Shown in pieces: positions 1 through 8,319 of a stretch of 64,000 bases of DNA. The stretch spans positions 62,001 through 126,000 of the forward strand of contig JASBNA010000066.1 in NCBI GenBank assembly GCA_038087015.1. The letters are read 5' to 3'. The position numbers were made by a program, and so were the translations under genes. The notes below the pieces were generated by a model. That model was not told the origin of the DNA. It ran no database searches and saw only the letters and a program-made list of their open reading frames with translations. Source of the DNA: Cerrena zonata (lineage: Eukaryota; Basidiomycota; Agaricomycetes; Polyporales; Cerrenaceae). How positions within the stretch are numbered: the first letter of the stretch is position 1; every line of letters begins with the position of its first letter.

Positions 1-174
1 CGAACGAGTTAAAATTTACAAGCATCGAATCATTTATCATGAAATATATACCCATTGGTTATTTATGATAAAATAGATAATTTTTGGTTTGAGTATAGAC
101 GCGTCTTTTTTTTGGCGAAATTTGAAAAATTTCAGAGTTTGATCTTAACTACTTCAATTATTCAAGTGGAAAAC

Positions 175-1116
175 ATGAATGTTGATGAACATACAAAAGT
201 GATAGTGCTTCCAGAAAAGCACCAAAGTTTTACTATACTAAGCCTACCATTTGAAAGTAATAGCAAGAAGGTTTTATTGAGTGATGATCAATTATATGAA
301 CTCAGACAGATCGATGGTAATAATCCTTACATACAAGATTCCAAAAAGCCAGTAATTCCTAGACTGGGGATGTCAGTCAAATCGTATATATTTGAGAACG
401 AAATCCAAGGTCAAGTAATATCAAATCCAAACTTGATTGCTAGTTCTAAGTATAATTTGATCTATTGGTTGATTCAAATAACGTACTCGAATAGATCTAA
501 ATATTCGAGTCGTTTTATAACGTTTGATGATTTCATTGATAAATTAAGCTCAGAATATGCGATAGTATCAAGCTTGACTAAGATTATAGAGGAAAAAATG
601 CCTGAGATATTCGAAGTTATAAATGAAGGAGGTGAAGTTTTTTATAAATTATCAATTAATAAGATTTTTCAAAAATTGAATGATAAGGTGAATAAATTAT
701 TTGAAACATTGAAAAAAAACGAAAGTTTTAGTATCACGACCAAAATCAAACAAGATCTTTATTCTGATGTTAATAATACTGAGATCCCAATTAGTATTTT
801 AAATTTATCAATTTTAAAATATTCAATCGATTTAATATTTGAATCCTATTTAAACAAAGATATTAAACAAGATTTCATTAAAGCCCATAAGATCAATTTC
901 ATCGAATTGGATAATTATTGCAAAGAGTTAAAAGAAAAGAAAAAGTCTTTGGAAGTTATTGAATCTAATATGAATTCTATAGTTCAAACCACGACTAAGG
1001 CTAACAACAATAGAAATTCTGCTAAAACAGTTACTAAGAAAAAAACTACTAAGAAGGAAGTTAAAAAAGTAGCCATTGGTAAGGGAGCACTTGATGGGTT
1101 TTTCAAAAAAGCCTAA
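175..1116 (+). CDS. RNH202: Ribonuclease H2 subunit B (Rnh202-like)
   Basis: This is a 313-residue protein resembling the non-catalytic B subunit of the trimeric RNase H2, which removes ribonucleotides and RNA-DNA hybrids in the nucleus. The N-terminus (KVIVLPEKHQSF) resembles the start of yeast Rnh202, and the Lys/Thr-rich C-terminus ends in KGALDGFFKKA, a PIP-box-like K-x-x-L-x-x-F-F for PCNA binding. The frame is open upstream to position 55, but that stretch begins with TTG. The first ATG is at 175, and it matches the family start, so I chose it. Length is close to the S. cerevisiae protein (350 aa). The B subunit evolves fast, so the call rests on the two ends and overall layout. Confidence 0.8.
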   Translation: MNVDEHTKVIVLPEKHQSFTILSLPFESNSKKVLLSDDQLYELRQIDGNNPYIQDSKKPVIPRLGMSVKSYIFENEIQGQVISNPNLIASSKYNLIYWLIQITYSNRSKYSSRFITFDDFIDKLSSEYAIVSSLTKIIEEKMPEIFEVINEGGEVFYKLSINKIFQKLNDKVNKLFETLKKNESFSITTKIKQDLYSDVNNTEIPISILNLSILKYSIDLIFESYLNKDIKQDFIKAHKINFIELDNYCKELKEKKKSLEVIESNMNSIVQTTTKANNNRNSAKTVTKKKTTKKEVKKVAIGKGALDGFFKKA

Positions 1117-1209
1117 AATTACAAGGACGAAGATATAACTAAATTCATACTTCATTATGTACAATACATATAGACAATATATACAAAAGAAAAATTAGAA
1201 TATATTTTT

Positions 1210-2184
1210 TCAATCTTGTTTTTCATTAGCATTTAAAGATTTATTTAAACCTTTATAAATGGATAATCCACTTGCCATGAATTGACTTATATCGCCAATA
1301 TTTGAAGGTAAGACAACAGTATTGGTATCTTTAGCAATTTTACCAAATTCTTTAATATAATCTTGAGCAATTTGTAAAGTGACAGCATCATGACCACCGG
1401 GGGTTTCTTTAATGGCATTAGCAATTTTTTTCAAACCTTCAGCGGTTGCTTCAGCTTGTAAAATAAGCGATTGTTTTTCACCTTCAGCGATATTAATTTT
1501 AGATTGTCTATTACCTTCAGATTCCAAAATTTCAGCTCTTTTTGATCTTTCAGCACTGACTTGTCTATGCATTGCTTCCAAGACGTTGTGGGGAGGATGA
1601 ATATCTCTAATTTCATATCTCAAACATTCCACCCCCCAATGATCTTTAGCTGCTTCATTTATTGCTTTATTAATATTTGCATTCAAAGATTGTCTTTCTT
1701 TTAAAACCGAGTCTAAAGTCATTGAACCAATTTCTGATCTCATTGTTGTTTGTGCCAATTGACTAATTGCAAATTTGAAATCTTCAACACCGTAACTAGC
1801 CTTATAAGGATCATTTACTTTAACATATAATATCCCATCTAATTCCAATGAAACATTATCTGCGGTGATTGCATTTTGCAGAGGAATTTCAATTGCTGAT
1901 TCTTTTAACGATTGAACGTAAGTAATTTTATCTAAAAAAGGGATTAAAAATGCAATACCGGGAGGTAATATACGGTGGAATTTCCCCATTCTTTCCACAA
2001 TCCATGCGGTTTGTTGAGGAACAAATCTAATTACTGTATTTGTTGGTAATCTTTCTCTTTGGAAAAATGTCAAAGTTGATGCTGATGGTGGCGGAGAATT
2101 TCCGAACGTTCTGATTGAGGATGAGCGTATACCATTTCTGGCAAGCACCAATCTCCTACTTGGAGCAACGAGTTGTTTAAGCAT
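1210..2184 (-). CDS. SLP2: Mitochondrial stomatin-like protein (SPFH/Band 7 family)
   Basis: The product is 324 residues with an Arg/Ser-rich, acid-poor N-terminus (about residues 1-30) that looks like a mitochondrial presequence. An SPFH/Band 7 domain follows at about residues 50-210 (VERMGKFHRILPPGIAFLIPF, then AITADNVSLELDG). Next is an Ala/Glu-rich coiled coil (SEGNRQSKINIAEGEKQS) and a C-terminal stomatin region. It matches the STOML2 class, which scaffolds inner-membrane proteases and respiratory complexes. As far as I recall S. cerevisiae lacks this gene, while many other yeasts keep it. It is divergent from RRP45, sharing a 194-bp promoter region. Confidence 0.88.
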   Translation of the reverse strand: MLKQLVAPSRRLVLARNGIRSSSIRTFGNSPPPSASTLTFFQRERLPTNTVIRFVPQQTAWIVERMGKFHRILPPGIAFLIPFLDKITYVQSLKESAIEIPLQNAITADNVSLELDGILYVKVNDPYKASYGVEDFKFAISQLAQTTMRSEIGSMTLDSVLKERQSLNANINKAINEAAKDHWGVECLRYEIRDIHPPHNVLEAMHRQVSAERSKRAEILESEGNRQSKINIAEGEKQSLILQAEATAEGLKKIANAIKETPGGHDAVTLQIAQDYIKEFGKIAKDTNTVVLPSNIGDISQFMASGLSIYKGLNKSLNANEKQD

Positions 2185-2289
2185 ATCGATCCCGGGGGTT
2201 AATATGAAGTTATGGGGTTGCCACTGAAGTAATTTTTCGTTGATTGAAAAATTATTGAAAACGAGCGAAAATGGTAGTGCGCTAAAAAA

Positions 2290-2306
2290 CTCATCACTGA
2301 AAATTT
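2290..2306 (+). promoter_or_regulatory. Candidate PAC core plus RRPE element
   Basis: CTCATC (2290-2295, the reverse complement of the PAC core GATGAG) lies next to TGAAAATTT (2298-2306, an RRPE-like element), about 75-90 bp upstream of RRP45. This pair is known from yeast ribosome-biogenesis promoters, which fits an exosome gene. Both motifs are short, so chance occurrence is possible. Confidence 0.4.
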
Positions 2307-2316
2307 AAAGAACTTG

Positions 2317-2364
2317 AAGACAACTAGGAACACAACTAGGAAGACAACTAGGCAAACAACTAGA
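2317..2364 (+). repeat. Four tandem 12-bp units in the RRP45 5' leader
   Basis: Four consecutive 12-bp units related to AAGACAACTAGG occupy 2317-2364 and end 14 bp before the RRP45 start codon, so they probably lie in the 5' UTR. Units 1 and 3 are identical, and units 2 and 4 differ by one to three bases. Confidence 0.85.
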
Positions 2365-2378
2365 CATACAACCAGAAC

Positions 2379-3296
2379 ATGGCCAAAGGGGTTGAGATAT
2401 CCAGTAACGAGCAAGCGTATATACTAGAAAGCTTGAAGCAAGGCTTCAGGGTCGACGGAAGAAAGCTCGATGAGAGTCGAGAACCGGAAATCAAGATATC
2501 TACTGAAGAATACGGCTACGTTGAATTAAGCTGGGGCAAGACCAAGTTAAATGTCCGGGTGAGTTGTGAGATCAAGGCGCCCTTTGAGGACCGGCCATTT
2601 GAAGGGATTTTCAATATCAGTACCGAGATAAGTCCTATGGCGAGTGCCCAATTTGAGAATGGGAAGAATAGTGATGAAGAGATATTAATCAGTCGATTAA
2701 TTGAAAAAGCCATCCGAAGATCGAACGCATTGGATTTAGAGAGTTTATGTATAATTGCTGGGAATAAGGTATGGAGTATTCGAGTAGATATAAATTTTTT
2801 AAATTACGATGGAGGAGTTATTGATGCATCGTGTATTGGAGTAATGACGGCATTACAACATTTCAAAAAACCCGATATATCAATTGATGGAGAAAACGTT
2901 ATAATACATGATTACGAGGAGAGACAGCCGATTCCGTTGAGTATATTGCACGTACCGATTTGTATAAGTTATTCATTTTTCAATCCGGTTGGGAAAGAGG
3001 AGAATATCAAGGGAGATTTAAACGAGGAGATATCTATAGTTGATGCTGACCAACGAGAAGAGTTGATACGAGATGGAAGTTTGGTGATTACCATGAACAA
3101 GAACCGGGAATTGATTCAATTATCCAAGAACGGAGGATTATTAATCGACGCGGTGTACTTGATTAAGTTATCGCAAGATTCGTTTAAAGTTGTTGAAAAA
3201 TATACCGAGTTGATCAAGAAGATGATTAGAGAGAACGAAGAGATTATGTATCGCCAGATGAATTTGAAGTTATTAGAAGTGGGGGATAGTAGGTAA
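2379..3296 (+). CDS. RRP45: Exosome core subunit Rrp45 (RNase PH-like)
   Basis: This 305-residue protein has the RNase PH fold of the exosome ring. The N-terminus reads QGFRVDGRKLDESREPEIK, then GYVELSWGKTKLNVRVSCEI, and later VWSIRVDINFLNYDGGVIDAS. Rrp45 forms part of the six-subunit barrel that threads RNA to Rrp44 in nucleus and cytoplasm, and the fungal subunit is catalytically inactive. Length matches the family (about 305 aa). The ATG at 2379 gives the conserved start. A possible PAC/RRPE pair lies upstream. Confidence 0.92.
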   Translation: MAKGVEISSNEQAYILESLKQGFRVDGRKLDESREPEIKISTEEYGYVELSWGKTKLNVRVSCEIKAPFEDRPFEGIFNISTEISPMASAQFENGKNSDEEILISRLIEKAIRRSNALDLESLCIIAGNKVWSIRVDINFLNYDGGVIDASCIGVMTALQHFKKPDISIDGENVIIHDYEERQPIPLSILHVPICISYSFFNPVGKEENIKGDLNEEISIVDADQREELIRDGSLVITMNKNRELIQLSKNGGLLIDAVYLIKLSQDSFKVVEKYTELIKKMIRENEEIMYRQMNLKLLEVGDSR

Positions 3297-3380
3297 ACGT
3301 ATATATTAAATAAACAATAAATGCAATAGTCAATAGAAGAAGAAAAAGGGTAATTAACGAAAGGAAGTGAAGATGCAGAA

Positions 3381-4439
3381 TTAAACTATATTATCAATTT
3401 TAGAGCCGGTATTTTTTTCAATTGAATTATCCAAAAGACCTAGTTCGACATTATTTGGAGGTAAATTTGAATCTTTTCTTGATCTTCTCTTTATATTACG
3501 ATTTAATTTTAATTTAATTTGATTGACAAAATTGAAATTAAAATTGAATTTTTTCCCAATACAAAATTGATAAAAGACATACTCCAAGTAGAAAACCAAG
3601 CCGGCAATTAAAAATCCAACAAACACTGCAAGACCAATATGATTTGCCAAAGATTTTATGAATTTAGCATCGTCCAAGTGCCACGAAGAACCGGGGGCAA
3701 TGGCGAAAAAACTATACGAATGGGTCTTATAATCTTCTGGTAGTAAGATTCTAACCTTACCTGCTTCCGGGACCCCATACCGTTTATACTGTTTCCATAT
3801 AACTGAAAGGAAAAGCGGACCGGTAGAATACATAATGGTAATATAAGGAACTAGCCAATTTTTTTTATACTTCTTCAAAGAATCCATGACTTTCAAGAAA
3901 AACGGATGTCTGGGTACTGACCCCATCACATCGTTCGAAATACCAGTGGGGATGGTCTTACGAACAAACGCCGGCACCGTCAATAAGGGATCCAATCTTC
4001 TTTCACAACCATCGTCCAAATCAATATAGATCCCCCCGTAATGCGCCAAGGCAAAGTACCGAATGGCATCAGCCCGTTGAATCGGATACGGATACAGATC
4101 CCACGTAGGTAAAAACCACGGATACTCTTCACTGATAAACTCTCTGGCCATATCGTCGGTCCATAAAATATACTGATAATCTGGATGCAAGTCAATACAC
4201 GCTTGTTGGCCCGGTTTCCAAATCTCAGGAATCTGCTTCAGCTTATACGTCTGGTGAATGATCTTGGGGATAATCTTGGATTTCTCCAAAGTCCCGTCGC
4301 TGGGATTCAATTCAACATCCAATAACGCATCCTGGAAAGTATCGTCGTTCAATAACGTAATAAGATCAAAGGTATAGTAGATCAAAAACACAATTAGAGC
4401 AACATGGCCCCATATTATATACTTGAGCTCCTTTCTCAT
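3381..4439 (-). CDS. SUR1: Inositolphosphoceramide mannosyltransferase (Sur1/Csh1 type, GT32)
   Basis: This is a 352-residue type II membrane protein. An N-terminal signal anchor (WGHVALIVFLIYYTF) precedes a GT32 domain with PKIIHQTYK, then DAIRYFALAHYGG and the DxD site YIDLDDGCE, which binds Mn2+ and GDP-mannose. A second hydrophobic segment near residues 270-290 (GLAVFVGFLIAGLVFYLEYV) and a basic tail follow. The family adds mannose to inositolphosphoceramide in the Golgi, forming MIPC. The ATG at 4439 is preferred because the open frame further upstream begins with TTG. Sur1 and Csh1 paralogues cannot be told apart here. Confidence 0.87.
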   Translation of the reverse strand: MRKELKYIIWGHVALIVFLIYYTFDLITLLNDDTFQDALLDVELNPSDGTLEKSKIIPKIIHQTYKLKQIPEIWKPGQQACIDLHPDYQYILWTDDMAREFISEEYPWFLPTWDLYPYPIQRADAIRYFALAHYGGIYIDLDDGCERRLDPLLTVPAFVRKTIPTGISNDVMGSVPRHPFFLKVMDSLKKYKKNWLVPYITIMYSTGPLFLSVIWKQYKRYGVPEAGKVRILLPEDYKTHSYSFFAIAPGSSWHLDDAKFIKSLANHIGLAVFVGFLIAGLVFYLEYVFYQFCIGKKFNFNFNFVNQIKLKLNRNIKRRSRKDSNLPPNNVELGLLDNSIEKNTGSKIDNIV

Positions 4440-4720
4440 AATAATTAGAGCACAAGTTAGCAAGCAGTCCTAGTGAACCTAAGTTCAAGTATAACCATAA
4501 CTATAAGTACTATATGAAAAGTTTCCAGTATTCCTGGTACACGCACCCCCGGCTTGTTTCTTTTTCCAAACAAAAATAATGCCATTCCAATGGTGTTTGT
4601 ATTTCATTCTTTGTTTTTGATTCTCATTAGATTAGCAACCGTCAACCCCTATACGGGTGTTTATAATTTCTACAACCTGTACAATATACATACTATACAT
4701 GCTATACGTACTATTCTATG

Positions 4721-4778
4721 CTATACTATAGGGTACTATACTATAGGGTACGTTACTAGACTATAGGGTACATAGGGT
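4721..4778. repeat. Short direct repeats of ACTATAGGGTA
   Basis: The 11-mer ACTATAGGGTA occurs at 4725, 4740 and 4760, embedded in further CTATAC/CATAC-type repeats. A partial copy (CATAGGGTG) follows. Confidence 0.8.
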
Positions 4779-4974
4779 GAGACTGGCGTACTGAATTAGG
4801 GGTCGTGCGCCCGCCCGCCAGTACGTCATCACCGTTGGGCCAAAGGCCCCTGGTGCACGGGCGCGCCAATAGGGGCAGCAAGGCTCGCGCGGTCATGTGA
4901 AAGGTTCCACAGCCCGGAGGCTGCAAAAAGTATGGAGGGGACTGAGATAAGTGACTCGAGATGGCTATGATGCT

Positions 4975-5040
4975 ATGAATAGATATGAATAGATGAATAG
5001 ATATATGAATAGATATATGAATAGATATATGAATAGATTT
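4975..5040. repeat. 12-bp tandem repeat ATGAATAGATAT
   Basis: There are about five near-identical 12-bp units with small deletions in the first copies. No coding role is apparent. Confidence 0.8.
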
Positions 5041-5201
5041 CTATGAATAGAAGTTGTTAGGTAAGAGGAGTAGCTGTGCAGATGTAAAGACATGCAGACG
5101 AGACAGAGGATTGGATAGATAGGATATATGGAGATAGGATATTGGATGTAGGGTGTTGTAGAGTATATATGGATATAGGATATAGGATTACGAAAGTCTA
5201 A

Positions 5202-5482
5202 CATGTATTATAGTTTACTATCTAAATGTCTTCGAATTGCTTATCGACAATGTCAATCATGTATTATAGTTTACTATCTAAATGTCTTCGAATTGCTTAA
5301 CGACAATGTCAATCATGTATTATAGTTTACTATCTAAATGTCTTCGAATTGCTTAACGACAATGTCAATCATGTATTATAGTTTAATATCTAAATGTCTT
5401 CGAATTGCTTATCGATAATGTCAATCATGTATTATAGTTTACTATCTAAATGTCTTTCGAATTGCTTATCGATAATGTCAAT
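5202..5482. repeat. 56-bp tandem array duplicating the 3' end of the acyltransferase gene
   Basis: Near-identical units start at 5202, 5258, 5314, 5370 and 5426. The first four are exactly 56 bp. The unit starting at 5426 is 57 bp because of one extra T (TCTTTCG instead of TCTTCG), and it encodes the last residues and stop codon of the acyltransferase on the minus strand. The other four copies lie downstream of the stop. Copies differ by only a few bases, so the expansion is recent. Confidence 0.95.
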
Positions 5483-7789
5483 CATGTAATTCAACTTGAC
5501 CTCACTGATTGAATCACCCTGACCACTTAACAAGGTATGCAAAAAAGATTCGGTGATTTTCAAGTCTCTTGAATTTTCAATTATAACAAAGGCTTTTGTT
5601 TTGCGCTTATTTTTGAATATTTTAATCAACCGTAAATTAGCCAAGTAGAATAAACAACTTAATAAATATTGTTTATTAATCGACTCGATTCGTTGGTTTT
5701 CATCTTGTTTGGTAATCATTTTAAGTAAGGTCTTTGTAGTAGGATAATTGGCACTCATCAAGTCATCATTGATCAATTGGGTTTCACTAACCTGGTCTCC
5801 AATTCTAGGATAATATTTTTCCATTGAAATAACCAAAAACTTAACACAATTCAAGTACGATTCGATAAATGGCTTGATCAATAGAATCATATATTCAATA
5901 TACGTTTCGTCGATGATTTTGAAATTCTCATCGATGATTTGGTAGCTTTTCAATTCGTTCAAAATATTGACTAATTCATTTCTTCGATTATAATTATAAT
6001 CAAATAGAAAATCGTGTTTTAAAAATCCAGTGAAAATATAATATAACTGGCTCATTCTGACACTGGACTTGGTTTCTTGACAATTCTTCAAGATAAAACA
6101 AACCAAACATTTATGAATGATCAAATGAATCGTTAAATTCTTATAATATAACAACTCAATGGAGTTCTTAATGATAATCTCTCCTTGTTTATTGATTTTT
6201 ATGTATCGGAAAAACTTCATCATTTCTTGTCTAATCACCTCTTGAATTTCCTCATCTTTTAGATTTTTCAATTCTTTGAATTCTACTTGATTAATTTCAC
6301 TGGTTTCTTCCTTGGATAATTCATTAATAACCATCCTAAATATCGGAATCACTTCTCCCACTTGAAATCTCTTCAAATTGGTTAAATAATGATAAAGTTG
6401 AATCGAACATCCAATAATGGCTATACTTGGAATATAATGTACCCGATTTACTTCATGCAATATTTTAAACCCTAATTTCTTCAAATTAACTCCTCCTTCT
6501 TCATTTCCATCTTCTTCTTCGTCAACATTCCCACTAAGAAAACTGGTTTGAATTGGAAATTTCAGCTCCTCAATGAATTCGGATATCTTGAAATTGTCTC
6601 CCAACATAACAAATATTCTTCCGTGTAATGTTTTAGTCAGATTATCATAATTTTGGGCAATTTTAAATTGCTTTAATTGTTCTTCATCATCTTTATCAAC
6701 TCCATAAATTAAATTTCCAAGCCCATTCTTCAAAATCATTAACGAACTTTCTTGCTTTTTATCTTTACCCATTAATTCATCAAAATATCCATCTGCTTCA
6801 TAAATTCTTTCATAAGTTATAGCCAATGGTTGGAAAAGTAAATCAAATTCTTCATTTTTAATATTATTTCTTTGATTAAGATAAATTCTACTCAACGTTT
6901 TCAATATACCATATTTTGGTAATAATAATTTCCCATCTCTTGATCTAGTACCTTCAATGAAAACTTCTAAATGAATTTTATTCATCAATACAAATTCAAT
7001 TAAATTTTCTAAATTTCTTTCAGTATATAACTCATTATTAAAACTTCTTTTAATAAATATAGCTCCTAAATTTTTTAAAAATTTCCCAAAAATTGCAACA
7101 TTTAAATTTTCTCCTGCAATAACTGTTGGGATTGACATATGAAATCTAATCGTAATCAAATGAATGATAATATAATCAATATGTGATTGATGATTTGGTA
7201 AAAAAATTATCGACATTGGATTAGATAAATATTTTTGGTAAAGTTTTTCAAATTGTTCTTTATTAACCCAAATCCCACGAGGAAACATCTTACCAATGGT
7301 CTTCATTACAGTATAATATGCAATTCTAAGAAAATTTAATCCGTCGGGATATTTTGGCATATTGATCTCATTTTGTTTTTGATAATAATCAATCATAAAT
7401 TCTTTAACTTGCTTAAATCTTTCTGGAAACATCTTAGCAGTAATCAAATTCATCCTCAACTCTTGATCAATTAACGAATAAACAATCTCATCCAACTTCT
7501 CATCGGTTTTACTCAATCTTTCATTCATATACCTTCTAAATTCTTTATTAAAACTTTCCAGATTCTTATTGATTGAATATTTATATTCATTATCCTTGTA
7601 AACTCCTTCATAATCATATTTACTGAACATCTTCAAAAATAACCCAATAATACTGAAATTCTTAACCAACTTGTCATTTCCCTTCAAATTAATTATAGTC
7701 TCTTCATCCTTATAAGGCAATGGGAAAGATAACGGAATCTCAGGTTGTACTAGAGCATCCTCGAGAATATTAACATCAAAATGACTCAT
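5432..7789 (-). CDS. PlsB/GNPAT-type glycerol-3-phosphate (or DHAP) acyltransferase
   Basis: This 785-residue protein carries all four acyltransferase blocks: I NHQSHID (199-205, the HX4D catalytic pair H200/D205), II GAIFIKRSF (242-250), III FIEGTRSRDGK (277-287) and IV PLAITYER (321-328). The long helical C-terminal region is typical of PlsB and animal GPAM/GNPAT rather than of the Sct1/Gpt2 enzymes usual in yeast. Length matches E. coli PlsB (about 807 aa). It should acylate glycerol-3-phosphate or dihydroxyacetone phosphate, the first step of glycerolipid or ether-lipid synthesis. The C-terminal codons and stop lie in the last unit of a 56-bp repeat array. Substrate and compartment cannot be told; the terminal SKL resembles a peroxisomal PTS1 signal (last residues HLDSKL). 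Confidence 0.85.
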   Translation of the reverse strand: MSHFDVNILEDALVQPEIPLSFPLPYKDEETIINLKGNDKLVKNFSIIGLFLKMFSKYDYEGVYKDNEYKYSINKNLESFNKEFRRYMNERLSKTDEKLDEIVYSLIDQELRMNLITAKMFPERFKQVKEFMIDYYQKQNEINMPKYPDGLNFLRIAYYTVMKTIGKMFPRGIWVNKEQFEKLYQKYLSNPMSIIFLPNHQSHIDYIIIHLITIRFHMSIPTVIAGENLNVAIFGKFLKNLGAIFIKRSFNNELYTERNLENLIEFVLMNKIHLEVFIEGTRSRDGKLLLPKYGILKTLSRIYLNQRNNIKNEEFDLLFQPLAITYERIYEADGYFDELMGKDKKQESSLMILKNGLGNLIYGVDKDDEEQLKQFKIAQNYDNLTKTLHGRIFVMLGDNFKISEFIEELKFPIQTSFLSGNVDEEEDGNEEGGVNLKKLGFKILHEVNRVHYIPSIAIIGCSIQLYHYLTNLKRFQVGEVIPIFRMVINELSKEETSEINQVEFKELKNLKDEEIQEVIRQEMMKFFRYIKINKQGEIIIKNSIELLYYKNLTIHLIIHKCLVCFILKNCQETKSSVRMSQLYYIFTGFLKHDFLFDYNYNRRNELVNILNELKSYQIIDENFKIIDETYIEYMILLIKPFIESYLNCVKFLVISMEKYYPRIGDQVSETQLINDDLMSANYPTTKTLLKMITKQDENQRIESINKQYLLSCLFYLANLRLIKIFKNKRKTKAFVIIENSRDLKITESFLHTLLSGQGDSISEVKLNYMIDIIDKQFERHLDSKL

Positions 7790-8319
7790 TTCACTTCCAA
7801 TACCCTTCCTTCAAATAATGGATACCCTTCCTTGGACTTATACAAACCCTGGCTAAAGCACTAGGTTCCTTATATACTTTGAAAACTTACCCAACAAGTA
7901 AAGAACTAACGAGCACTTTATATAAACAAAGGCTCGAATTCACTGGAAAATTTAATGAGAACCAACAGATTTGGAAAAATCCAAAAAAAATACCTTACCC
8001 CATGTTTCGAAACTAGCAGCTTTGCTTAATGGGTCGCCCTTGATGTTGTCAAGGGAACTCCAGGGACTCCATGGGCTTGACAGGCCCACCAGGGCTACCG
8101 GAGATGAGTTTGGCAGGATTTCGGGTTATGCCGAAGGGTACTAAATCATCTACACGATTATCTGGTATAACTTCATAAAATCATGTGCACTAAGCACTCT
8201 GCAGAGTTGTTGAAAAGCCATAAATGATGTAGTTTAGGGTTAACCTAAAGATCTTGTCTTAGGGCTTGTTCGACTTACAAATATTACTGGTAAGTATATT
8301 TATTCTAAGGATATTAAGA
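7790..8319. other. Intergenic region with stem-loops
   Basis: This lies between the APL1 3' end and the acyltransferase start. I see no gene. A perfect 7-bp stem with a 5-nt loop sits at 8037-8055 (CCCTTGA / TCAAGGG) inside a locally GC-richer stretch (about 8030-8120). A near-palindrome TTTAGG-GTTAA-CCTAAA lies near 8230. A small structured RNA is possible but unsupported. Confidence 0.5.

Larger units (their letters stand above)
4440..5201. other. Intergenic: SUR1 promoter side, GC-rich block and short repeats
   Basis: No convincing gene is present. The stretch contains a GC-rich block (about 4795-4930) with a GGGCC-AAA-GGCCC hairpin, a CCAAT-like site and TCATGTGA, in otherwise AT-rich DNA. 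It also holds two arrays of short repeats (about 4721-4778 and 4975-5040). It lies upstream of SUR1 and downstream of the acyltransferase gene. Confidence 0.6.

Noticed and set aside
55..174. N-terminal extension of RNH202
   Set aside because: It begins with TTG, and the family start matches the ATG at 175.
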